Part shown: positions 57,461 through 64,000 of the stretch, piece after piece
Layout of the letters: each line of letters starts with the position of its first letter
Position numbering within the stretch: the stretch's first letter is position 1
From: Massilia terrae
Lineage (GTDB): Bacteria; Pseudomonadota; Gammaproteobacteria; Burkholderiales; Burkholderiaceae_D
DNA: 64,000 bases
Direction of reading: 5' to 3'
NCBI RefSeq assembly: GCF_024753145.1
Contig: NZ_JANUGU010000001.1
Location: forward strand, 310,001 to 374,000
Position numbers and translations under genes: made by a program
Notes under the pieces: generated by a model
The model's input: the letters and a program-made list of their open reading frames with translations, nothing else
What the model was told of the DNA's origin: nothing
Database searches by the model: none

Positions 57461-57976
57461 TCAGTTAATTTTGTAGACACGGATCGAAACCGCCTGGCGC
57501 GCAGGCATCAATGCTTGTAGCGTACCGACAAACACCAGCCGGTTCAGCCACCCATACTTGCCCTCCGGCGCGCTGATCTCCACCGTGGAGAACGCATAGC
57601 GGCGCCCACCGACTGGATCGTCGATCAACACCTTGTTGTGAATCGTGAGTATGACCCCGTCGTCGGTCTTCATCTCGTACAACGCGTCGAGCTGGCGCGC
57701 GCCATCCTTGCGCACCAGCTGGCGGTCGGCGCCGCCGGGCAGTACGGTGCCGCGCAGGCCGGGGCCTTCGAAGGTGCCGCCGGTGATCGGCACCAGGCGG
57801 CGCACGCCCAGCGGCGAATCGCCGACCGTTACCATCGGGCCGATGTCGACCACGGCTTCGTAGACCAATTCCGACCGGGGCGCATCCGGCGCTGGCGCGG
57901 CGCGCCCTGGTCCGGATAATACTGCCGCCAGGGCGGGCAGGCCGGCCAGCAGTTTGCGGCGTGATAGATCAGGCAT
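57461..57976 (-). CDS. Exported DUF3237 domain protein
   Basis: A 171-residue protein with a Tat-like signal (SRRKLLAGLPALAAVLSG). A DUF3237 beta-barrel domain contains DIGPMVTVGDSPLGVRRLVP, ITGGTFEGPGLRGTVLPGG, and DDGVILTIHNKVL. Family members recur in aromatic and plant-compound degradation loci; catalytic role is unsettled. The ATG at 57976 follows AAAGGAGA. It is the last gene of the esterase-aroD-DUF3237 minus-strand operon, 11 bases after aroD. Confidence 0.82.
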   Translation of the reverse strand: MPDLSRRKLLAGLPALAAVLSGPGRAAPAPDAPRSELVYEAVVDIGPMVTVGDSPLGVRRLVPITGGTFEGPGLRGTVLPGGADRQLVRKDGARQLDALYEMKTDDGVILTIHNKVLIDDPVGGRRYAFSTVEISAPEGKYGWLNRLVFVGTLQALMPARQAVSIRVYKIN

Positions 57977-57987
57977 GTCGTCTCCTT

Positions 57988-58764
57988 TCATCCGGCCGCG
58001 CCAAGCGCCGCCATCGTGCTGCGCAGTACGCCAACGGGGATCTGTCCGGGAGCCGATACGCGGTGCCCGACACCAAAGGTCACGCTCGAACCGTACTGCC
58101 ATCCACAGGTGCGGCTGAGCGCACCCATCGCTCCCATCGACATGGTGATGACCGGGATTTGCAGGGCCGTGTGGGCTTGCAGCGTGGCCTCCAGCAGGCG
58201 CAGCACGTCGGAAGGGTCGCGCGGCATGACCGCCAGCTTGGCGATGTCCGCGCCTTCGCGTTCCGCCCGCGCCAGCGTTTCCAGCATGTCGACCGAGGCC
58301 GGCGTGCGATCGAAATCATGGCAGGACACGATCAACGCCACGCCATGCGCCTGCGATACGGCACGCACGCGGCGGCGGTGATGCTCGGACTGGCTAAGCT
58401 CGTAGTCCACGAAATCGACGTCGCCGCTGGCACAGATCGCGGCATACAGTTCGACGACGCTGTCCTCGTCCATCGCGAGCGGCTCGCCGCCCTCGTGGCT
58501 GGCGCGGCGCGTGAAGATGAGCGGCACGCTGCCGGCCAGTTGGCGCAACTGGCTGGCGGCGGCCAGCACTTGCCGCTGGTCGGCGATGGCGTCGAAGAAG
58601 TCCGCGCGCCACTCGATCAGGTCCGGCGACTGCGGCAGGATGGAGGCCAGCTCGGCCAGCAGCGCCCTGGTGCTGCGCCCGACCAGCGGCGTACACACGA
58701 GGGCGCGGCCGTTGCCGCCGAGGCGGCGGCCGCAAAATTCCAGTGGTTTCGGCGTGCTTGTCAT
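57988..58764 (-). CDS. aroD: Type I 3-dehydroquinate dehydratase
   Basis: A 258-residue class I dehydroquinase that dehydrates 3-dehydroquinate to 3-dehydroshikimate through a Schiff base. The active-site His is in IVSCHDFDRTP and the Schiff-base Lys in ADIAKLAVMP. Substrate-binding Arg is in LIEWRADFF and in TRRASHEGGE. Its placement among esterase, receptor and QuiC-type genes, rather than among chorismate genes, argues for a catabolic (quinate) role. It starts two bases after the carboxylesterase stop. Confidence 0.92.
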   Translation of the reverse strand: MTSTPKPLEFCGRRLGGNGRALVCTPLVGRSTRALLAELASILPQSPDLIEWRADFFDAIADQRQVLAAASQLRQLAGSVPLIFTRRASHEGGEPLAMDEDSVVELYAAICASGDVDFVDYELSQSEHHRRRVRAVSQAHGVALIVSCHDFDRTPASVDMLETLARAEREGADIAKLAVMPRDPSDVLRLLEATLQAHTALQIPVITMSMGAMGALSRTCGWQYGSSVTFGVGHRVSAPGQIPVGVLRSTMAALGAAG

Positions 58765-58766
58765 CT

Positions 58767-60386
58767 TCAGTCCCTGGTCAGCCGCGGGATCGCGGCGCCG
58801 GCCGGTACGAAGTGCGCCGGCACGTTTTGAAATTCGAGCTGGGCGCTGTTTTCGCGTTCGACCCCGACCTGGTTGCCGAAGTCCACGTAGCGCGGTTCGG
58901 CGGCGCGCCATGCCGGCCACTGCGTCGCTGGCGTGGCCGGGTTGCCGGTGCGGGCAAAGGCAAGCAGGCTGTCCATCATGCGCGCCGACAGCGCGCGGTC
59001 CGGTTCACCCCAGATGCGGGTCGGCCGGAACAGGTTGAGCGCATCCTGGGTCTGGAACCAGTAGGGCACGTCCGAGGTGTGATAGGCGCCGGTTGGCGAA
59101 TCGAAGGGCTTGGCGGCGGGGTTGAACGGCTGCACCCGCGAGAACAGGAACATGTAGAAGGGCGTCTTGCCGGTGGCATTGTGGGCGCGGCCCAGCGCGT
59201 AAGTGGCCTTTTCCATCATCGCGTGGCGCGCCGACAGACGGCCCATGGCAGCGGCCTCCTCATCGGTGCTGGCCGGGTACAGCTGCAGGAAGCGTTCGCC
59301 GTTGTCGCCGTACACCTGGCGCGCCTTGTCGCGATAGTCCACCAGCGTGTGCACGAGGCGCAGCGGGCTGGGACTGATGTCGTCGGCGGTGAAGCCGGCC
59401 ACGGTCGGCACGTCGTTCTGCTTGCCGGCCGCATAGATGGCGGGCACGCTGGCAGGCAGGAAGTAGCCGTCGACATTGGGCTTGACGGTGACCGAGCCCG
59501 ATTCGCCGAACTGGAAGTCGCGCTGGACTACGAAAATGCGGTCGGCCGGCAGCTGGCGCATCTCGTCCAGCGATTTCGCGCCGACCGCCCCTTGCACTTG
59601 CAGGCCGGTCTGCTCGGATTCGGCCAGCGAGGGCGCATCGTTCAGGGCAGGGCCGCTCTGGATGAAGGCGCGCTGGAACAGGCCTTTCGCCAGCGGGCTC
59701 GCGGTCAGCGCCAGCACCGAGGCGCCGCCGGCGGACTGGCCGCTGATCGTGACCTTGGCCGGATCGCCGCCAAAGCGCGCGATATTCCGCTGGATCCACT
59801 GTAGCGCCACCACCTGGTCGAGGAAGCCGTAGTTGCCCGAGGCATGATGAGGCGACTCGGCGGTGAGTTCCGGATGCGCCATGAAACCGAGGATGCCGAG
59901 CCGGTAGTTGAAGTTGACGAACACAGCGCCGCGCGCCGCCACGCTGGCGCCGCCGTACAGCGCCATGCCGCTGGAGCCGACCGTGAAGCCGCCGCCATGG
60001 ATGAACACCACCACCGGCAGCTTCGCGCCCGGGTGTGCGTTGCGCGGTGCCCACACATTCATGTACAGGCAGTCTTCGCTGGTCGCTTCCTCGCCGAAGT
60101 AGTGGTTGATGTCCTTGCGCCGCAGCAGCTGGATGCATTCGGGGCCGGTGCGGTCGGCGTGCCAGACGCCATCCCAATGCGGCGCCGGCTGCGGTTCGCG
60201 CCAGCGCAGTTCGCGCACCGGGGGCGCCGCGTAGGGAATGCCGAGGTAGGCCTGAACCCCGGAAGCGAGCTGCTTGCCCTCGATGCGGCCGCTGTCGATG
60301 GTGGTGGAAGGGGCGGCCGCGGCGGCGCAGCCGGCCGCGCCAACGAATGCCAGGCCAAGTACTGCCTGTTGCAGGTTCTTGTTCAT
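58767..60386 (-). CDS. Exported type-B carboxylesterase
   Basis: A 539-residue secreted carboxylesterase/lipase. The N-terminus is a signal peptide, possibly a lipoprotein one (VGAAGC). The type-B signatures are EDCLYMNVWAP and the nucleophile SGQSAGGASV (about residue 218). The oxyanion block is FIHGGGFTVGS, the acid lies in the DEEAAAMG region or nearby, and the His is in the AYHTSDVPYWF region. It is the first gene of its operon and lies behind operator copy c. Likely function is hydrolysis of an aromatic or quinate ester. Confidence 0.88.
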   Translation of the reverse strand: MNKNLQQAVLGLAFVGAAGCAAAAAPSTTIDSGRIEGKQLASGVQAYLGIPYAAPPVRELRWREPQPAPHWDGVWHADRTGPECIQLLRRKDINHYFGEEATSEDCLYMNVWAPRNAHPGAKLPVVVFIHGGGFTVGSSGMALYGGASVAARGAVFVNFNYRLGILGFMAHPELTAESPHHASGNYGFLDQVVALQWIQRNIARFGGDPAKVTISGQSAGGASVLALTASPLAKGLFQRAFIQSGPALNDAPSLAESEQTGLQVQGAVGAKSLDEMRQLPADRIFVVQRDFQFGESGSVTVKPNVDGYFLPASVPAIYAAGKQNDVPTVAGFTADDISPSPLRLVHTLVDYRDKARQVYGDNGERFLQLYPASTDEEAAAMGRLSARHAMMEKATYALGRAHNATGKTPFYMFLFSRVQPFNPAAKPFDSPTGAYHTSDVPYWFQTQDALNLFRPTRIWGEPDRALSARMMDSLLAFARTGNPATPATQWPAWRAAEPRYVDFGNQVGVERENSAQLEFQNVPAHFVPAGAAIPRLTRD

Positions 60387-60423
60387 GGATCGGTCTCCTG
60401 TTGTCTCCTGATGGACACAGTCG

Positions 60424-60451
60424 AGTATATCGTACTAACTGGTTAGTGCAA
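60424..60451 (-). promoter_or_regulatory. Promoter of the carboxylesterase-aroD operon with operator copy c in its spacer
   Basis: On the minus strand TTGCAC (60451-60446) and TATACT (60429-60424) are separated by 16 bases. The palindrome ACTAACTGGTTAGT (60434-60447) fills the spacer and touches the -35. A repressor bound here would exclude RNA polymerase. The same site lies 67 bases before the divergent tetR-type gene and could give autoregulation. Confidence 0.75.
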
Positions 60452-60514
60452 TAATCGCCAGCGAAGAAATTTTGATTGAGCCACGGCATGGCCCGATCGT
60501 TTAGAATTGACTTT

Positions 60515-61168
60515 ATGACTACCAAAGCACGCAAACCAAAAGCCGCGATCGCCAAAGCGGAGGAAGACGGCACCCGGGACAAAATCCTGAATGTCGCGAT
60601 CCAGGAGTTCTCCCGGTACGGCCTGAGCGGCGCGCGCATCGATGCCATCGCGGCCGAAAGCGGCGCCAACAAGGGCATGATCTACTACTACTTCGGCGGC
60701 AAGGACGACCTGTACGTGGCCGCGCTGGAGGAGAGTTACCGCCGCTTCCGCCAGATCGAGAGCGAATTCCACATCGACGACCTGCCGCCCGTGCCGGCCC
60801 TGCGCCGCCTGGTCAGCGCTACCTTCGACTACCACGCCGTGCACCCGGAGTTCATCCGCATGGTGATGAGCGAGAACATCAACCAGGGCGAGTACATCCG
60901 CAAGATCCCCGAGCTGCAGGCGATCAACCGGCCGGCCATCGGTCTGCTCGACAACCTGTGCCAGCGCGGCATTGCCGAAGGCGTGTTTCGCGCCGACCTC
61001 GATCCGGTCGACCTGCACATGTCGATCAGCGCGCTGTCGTTCTACAACGTCTCGAACCGCTACACCTTCAGCTATATCTTCGACCGCGACCTCGCCAGCA
61101 AGAAAGTGCACGAGGCGCGGCGCGAATCCGTCATCGACATGATCCTGCGCTACGTGCGCGCTCCCTGA
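60515..61168 (+). CDS. TetR-family regulator (candidate regulator of the locus)
   Basis: A 217-residue TetR repressor. The HTH (about residues 20-66) includes ILNVAIQEFSRYGLSGARID and MIYYYFGGKDDLYVAAL. The C-terminal ligand domain is of the TetR_C/CecR-like type (YHAVHPEFIRMVMSENINQ). It lies between the two operon promoters that carry copies c and d. The ATG at 60515 is preferred; an ATG 27 bases upstream adds nine residues. Inducer is unknown; 3-dehydroshikimate, protocatechuate or quinate are logical guesses. Confidence 0.88.
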   Translation: MTTKARKPKAAIAKAEEDGTRDKILNVAIQEFSRYGLSGARIDAIAAESGANKGMIYYYFGGKDDLYVAALEESYRRFRQIESEFHIDDLPPVPALRRLVSATFDYHAVHPEFIRMVMSENINQGEYIRKIPELQAINRPAIGLLDNLCQRGIAEGVFRADLDPVDLHMSISALSFYNVSNRYTFSYIFDRDLASKKVHEARRESVIDMILRYVRAP

Positions 61169-61204
61169 ACAAGCTCGCCGGCCACAACATGGGCCTGATT
61201 TCTG

Positions 61205-61232
61205 TTGCGACTAACTAAATAGTTAGTATATG
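61205..61232 (+). promoter_or_regulatory. Promoter of the shikimate dehydrogenase operon with operator copy d
   Basis: TTGCGA (61205-61210) and TATATG (61227-61232) are 16 bases apart. The spacer holds the inverted repeat ACTAACT-AAAT-AGTTAGT (61210-61227). The half-sites equal those of copy b but are pushed apart by four bases. The start codon follows at 61257 behind AAGGAG. Confidence 0.65.
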
Positions 61233-61256
61233 ATGGGCTCAATAAGGAGTTTCATC

Positions 61257-62129
61257 ATGCCACTGACGAGCAAACGACGAATCCTGCTGGGCCTGATCGG
61301 CGCCGGCATCCAGCGCTCCCTCACTCCCGCCATGCACGAGCGGGAGGGCGACCAGCAGGGGCTGCGCTGCCTGTACCAGATCATCGACCTCGACCGCCTC
61401 GGCCTCGGCCTCGACGGGCTTCCCGGGCTGCTCGACGCGGCCGAGGCGATGGGCTTCGCCGGCCTGAACATCACCTATCCTGCCAAGCAGGCCGTGATCC
61501 CGCTGCTGGATGAACTGTGCGAGGACGCGCGCGCGATCGGCGCGGTGAACACGGTGGTGTTCAAGGACGGCAAGCGGATCGGCCACAACACCGACTGGTG
61601 GGGCTATGCCGAAGGCTTTCGGCGCAGCCTGCCGGGCGTCGCGCTGGGTCACGTGGTCCAGCTGGGCGCGGGCGGGGCCGGGGCCGCGACCGCGCATGCC
61701 GCGCTCGCGATGGGCGTGCGGCGGCTCGACCTGTTCGATGCCGATCCGGCGCGCGCCGCCGTGCTGGCCGCCGCGCTGTGCGAGCGCTTCGGCGCCGGCC
61801 GAGCCGCGGCGCCGGGCGACCTGGGCGCCGCGATGGCGTCCAGCGATGGCCTGATCCACGCGACGCCCACTGGCATGGCCAAGCATCCGGGCCTGCCGCT
61901 GCCGGCGCACATGCTGCGCCCTACGCACTGGGTCAGCGAGATCGTCTATTTCCCGATCCAGACCGCGCTGCTGCAGCAAGCCGCGCGCATCGGCTGCCGC
62001 GTGTCCACCGGCGGCGGCATGGCGGTGTTCCAGGCCGTGAAAGCCTTCGAGCTATTCACCGGCATCAGCCCGGACGCGGAACGGATGCAGCAGCATTTCC
62101 AGGACCTGCAGCAGGCCGCAGGCGAATGA
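61257..62129 (+). CDS. Shikimate/quinate dehydrogenase
   Basis: A 290-residue AroE-superfamily enzyme. Substrate-binding and catalytic residues are in SLTPAMHE, NITYPAKQ (catalytic Lys) and HNTDWWGY (Asp). The Rossmann GAGGAGAA near residue 130 is followed by LFDADPARA, an acidic residue after beta-2 that favours NAD over NADP, as in quinate dehydrogenases. The C-terminus has GGGMAVFQAVKAFELFTG. The first gene of the operon with the two QuiC-type halves, so a catabolic role is expected. Confidence 0.88.
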   Translation: MPLTSKRRILLGLIGAGIQRSLTPAMHEREGDQQGLRCLYQIIDLDRLGLGLDGLPGLLDAAEAMGFAGLNITYPAKQAVIPLLDELCEDARAIGAVNTVVFKDGKRIGHNTDWWGYAEGFRRSLPGVALGHVVQLGAGGAGAATAHAALAMGVRRLDLFDADPARAAVLAAALCERFGAGRAAAPGDLGAAMASSDGLIHATPTGMAKHPGLPLPAHMLRPTHWVSEIVYFPIQTALLQQAARIGCRVSTGGGMAVFQAVKAFELFTGISPDAERMQQHFQDLQQAAGE

Positions 62130-62146
62130 GAGCAGCAGGAGGAGAC

Positions 62147-63034
62147 ATGAAGACACGGGAAAACAATCCGGAACCCAGCAATCCGCTTGGCCTCGACGGC
62201 ATCGAGTTCATCGAATACATCACGGCGGAACCGCTGGCGCTGGGCGGCGTCCTTGAGCAGATGGGCTTTGTGCAGGTCGGGCGGCACCGTTCGCGCGAAG
62301 TGCTGCTGTTTCGCCAGGGCGGCATGAACGTGGTGGTCAACGCCGATCCCGGCGCGCGCTCCGGCGTGCAGGACGAACCGGGCGGGACCTCGCTGTCGGC
62401 GATCGCATTCCGGGTGCGTGACGCGGCGCTGGCCTACGAGCAGGCGCTGGCGCGCGGCGCGTGGGCGATCCCGACCCGCGCCGGCGCGATGGAACTGAAC
62501 ATCCCGGGCGTCTACGGTCCCGGTGGCGCGGTGCTCTATTTTGTCGACCGCTGCCAGGACTTCTCGATCTACGACGTCGACTTCAAGCCCGCCGCCGCGA
62601 CGGACGTGGCGCCGGCGGCCATCGCCGGCCTGCACTTCTTCGGCGTGGTGCAGTCGATCGGCGCCGGCCGCAGCGCGGAGTGGGTCGACTTCTACCAGCA
62701 CCTGATGAATTTCCGCGTGCTGCCGGAAGAGACCCGCTTCGGCATTCTGCCCAAGGGGACGCTGCTGCAAAGCCCGTGCGAGGACTTCTACCTGCAGCTG
62801 GTCGAACCGCCGCCGGGCAGCGAGGATGTGCACTGGGACGAGGAGCTGATCCGGATCGGCTTCGGCACGCCGGACGTGGGCGCGGCGGTGCGTGCGCTGG
62901 AGCAGCGCGGCGTGGCCTTCGTCGACCGCGAGCCGGTCAAGCCGAACGGGAAGGGCGCGCTGACCCAGCTGTTCAAGGGCGGCGTGAGCTTCGAGCTGGT
63001 GCACGACACGCTGGAGGCGCGCCATGCAGCTTAG
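62147..63034 (+). CDS. VOC/HPPD-like protein (QuiC C-domain type, free-standing)
   Basis: A 295-residue two-module VOC protein resembling 4-hydroxyphenylpyruvate dioxygenase. It starts GLDGIEFIEYITAEP. A metal-ligand-type His is in IAGLHFFGVVQ and a Glu in GVSFELVHD. Where HPPD has the second His (HIAFxxDD type), this protein reads ELIRIGFGTPDV, so that ligand appears replaced. In Pseudomonas-type QuiC a similar domain is fused behind the dehydratase barrel; here it is a separate gene placed first. The ATG at 62147 follows AGGAGGAGAC. It overlaps the next gene by 11 bases. Confidence 0.82.
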   Translation: MKTRENNPEPSNPLGLDGIEFIEYITAEPLALGGVLEQMGFVQVGRHRSREVLLFRQGGMNVVVNADPGARSGVQDEPGGTSLSAIAFRVRDAALAYEQALARGAWAIPTRAGAMELNIPGVYGPGGAVLYFVDRCQDFSIYDVDFKPAAATDVAPAAIAGLHFFGVVQSIGAGRSAEWVDFYQHLMNFRVLPEETRFGILPKGTLLQSPCEDFYLQLVEPPPGSEDVHWDEELIRIGFGTPDVGAAVRALEQRGVAFVDREPVKPNGKGALTQLFKGGVSFELVHDTLEARHAA

Positions 63035-63908
63035 CCAGTTTGGCATGGACACGATCACGCTCGCGGGCGATCTTGGCGCCAAGCTGGAAGCCTCGCGCGC
63101 GGCCGGCTTCACCCAGCTGATGCTGTGGGCGAAGGACATGGTCAATTTTCCGGGCGGTGTCGAGGCGGCTGCGAAGCTGGTGCGCGCGAGCGGCATCCGC
63201 GTCACCGGCATCCAGGTGATGCGCGACTACGAGGGCCTGGAAGGCACGCTGCACGACTATAAGGTCGACATGGCCAAGAGCATGCTGCAGATCTGCCATG
63301 CGGTCGGCGCGCCGCTGCTGATGGTGTGCTCGTCCACCTCGAAGCACGCCAGCGCGGATACCGGCAAGATCGCGGACGACCTTGCCAAGCTGGCCAACCT
63401 GGCGGTGCCGCTCAAGGTGCGGGTCGGCTTCGAGGCCCTGTCCTGGGGCCGAAACATCAGCGAATGCCGCCAAGCATGGGAGGTGGTGGCGCTGGCCGAC
63501 CATGCCAACCTGGGTGTCGTTGTCGACTCCTATCATATGCTGGCCAACCGCTCGCCCTTCGACACCATTGACGAGATCCCGTGGAACAAGATCGCGATGG
63601 TGCAGCTGTCCGACTTCATGTGGCGCGAAATCCGCTCGTCCGAAGAGCGGCTGGAAACGGCGCGCCACCTGCGCGTGTTCCCGGGCGAAGGCGAGCACTC
63701 GCGCGAATTGGCGGACCTGGTGCGGCGCCTGCACTTCGGCGGCTACCGCGGCGACTACAGCTTCGAAGTATTCAATGACGACTACCTGCAGATGCCGCCC
63801 GCGATGGTCGCGCAGCGCGCGCGCAACTCGGCGCGCTGGGTGGCCGACCAGGTCTTGCGGCGGGGCCGGGCGCACGCTAAGGTGAAGGACGAAGTGGCGG
63901 CACACTGA
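63024..63908 (+). CDS. 3-dehydroshikimate dehydratase (AP endonuclease 2-type TIM barrel)
   Basis: A 294-residue xylose-isomerase-like TIM barrel. Candidate metal ligands are Glu in GFEALSWGRN, Asp and His in VVDSYHML, Gln in VQLSD and Glu in FEVFNDD, the pattern of sugar-phosphate-isomerase-like DSDs. It would convert 3-dehydroshikimate to protocatechuate, completing the quinate branch. It overlaps the VOC gene by 11 bases, so the two are produced together. Confidence 0.82.
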   Translation: MQLSQFGMDTITLAGDLGAKLEASRAAGFTQLMLWAKDMVNFPGGVEAAAKLVRASGIRVTGIQVMRDYEGLEGTLHDYKVDMAKSMLQICHAVGAPLLMVCSSTSKHASADTGKIADDLAKLANLAVPLKVRVGFEALSWGRNISECRQAWEVVALADHANLGVVVDSYHMLANRSPFDTIDEIPWNKIAMVQLSDFMWREIRSSEERLETARHLRVFPGEGEHSRELADLVRRLHFGGYRGDYSFEVFNDDYLQMPPAMVAQRARNSARWVADQVLRRGRAHAKVKDEVAAH

Positions 63909-63959
63909 GCATCCCGTCGAAGGATGCGCCGCACACCGGTAGAAAAAGACGGAGACATT

Positions 63960-64000
63960 ATGGAAGTGGATAGCGGATCGGCTGCGCTGCGCGCAGCCGC
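63960..64000 (+). CDS. Start of a further gene, cut by window edge
   Basis: ATG 63960 behind GGAGACATT opens a frame (MEVDSGSAALRAA) that runs off the window. Spacing of 51 bases after the dehydratase gene suggests the same operon. Too short to identify; a transporter or ring-cleavage gene would fit the context. Confidence 0.55.
   Translation, partial: MEVDSGSAALRAA

Noticed and set aside
1..64000. CRISPR arrays, rRNA genes or insertion-sequence transposases
   Set aside because: No spaced direct-repeat array, rRNA segment or transposase-like protein was seen on either strand.

Overview
The window is chromosomal DNA from a high-GC Gram-negative bacterium, most likely a betaproteobacterium of the Oxalobacteraceae (Massilia/Telluria-like). 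The basis is the tightly overlapping lepA-lepB-DUF4845-rnc-era-recO-pdxJ-acpS-uvrC run, the overall protein resemblance, a large TonB-dependent receptor and the FNR/ANR-type sites. The genus is an inference from gene content, not a measured placement.

Region 1 (1-9,724) is core genome: translation and secretion (lepA, partial at the window edge; lepB), RNA processing and ribosome assembly (rnc, era), DNA repair (recO, uvrC), cofactor and carrier-protein synthesis (pdxJ, acpS) and phospholipid synthesis (pgsA). It ends in a tRNA array (three identical tRNA-Gly and one tRNA-Cys) behind a near-consensus sigma-70 promoter.

Region 2 (9,725 to about 14,515) is a mobile or scrambled segment. A tyrosine recombinase and a small HTH (excisionase-like) gene lie next to tRNA-Cys and share a repeated GTTGAC motif. 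They are followed by a poorly coding GC-rich stretch and an AT-richer, 5'-truncated metallopeptidase gene. That gene is joined at about 14,510 to the 3'-truncated end of a wax-ester synthase gene.

Region 3 (about 14,500-46,000) looks like a low-oxygen carbon and energy module. On the minus strand lie a GMC oxidoreductase, a two-domain fatty acyl-CoA reductase candidate and the broken WS/DGAT. On the plus strand an operon encodes a short-form acetyl-CoA synthetase, PDH E1 alpha, E1 beta and E2, a carrier protein and a nitroreductase-fold protein, behind a good FNR-type promoter. Further on are an AMP-phosphorylase-like gene with a PRPP-synthetase-like partner, a decayed patch, a small metal-stress set divergent from a Cu+ P-type ATPase, DUF3422, a beta-CASP RNase, cytochrome b561, a universal stress protein, PEP synthase and a HlyD/RbbA/YhhJ-type exporter. 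FNR-like boxes occur at three places (19,656; 31,602; 35,380).

Region 4 (46,000-53,000) holds an acetolactate synthase with a divergent Lrp/AsnC regulator, an exported SGNH esterase with SLH-like repeats, a LysR regulator, an SDR, and a solute-binding-like protein that lacks a signal peptide.

Region 5 (53,000-64,000) is the most interesting: a candidate quinate/shikimate-ester utilisation locus. A TonB-dependent receptor, two exported ester hydrolases, a DUF3237 protein, a type I 3-dehydroquinate dehydratase, a shikimate/quinate dehydrogenase, and the two halves of a QuiC-type dehydroshikimate dehydratase (as separate genes) surround a TetR regulator. Four copies of an ACTAACT-based palindrome lie in the promoters, which ties the operons into one predicted regulon. 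The predicted flow is ester uptake, hydrolysis, quinate/shikimate to 3-dehydroshikimate, then protocatechuate.
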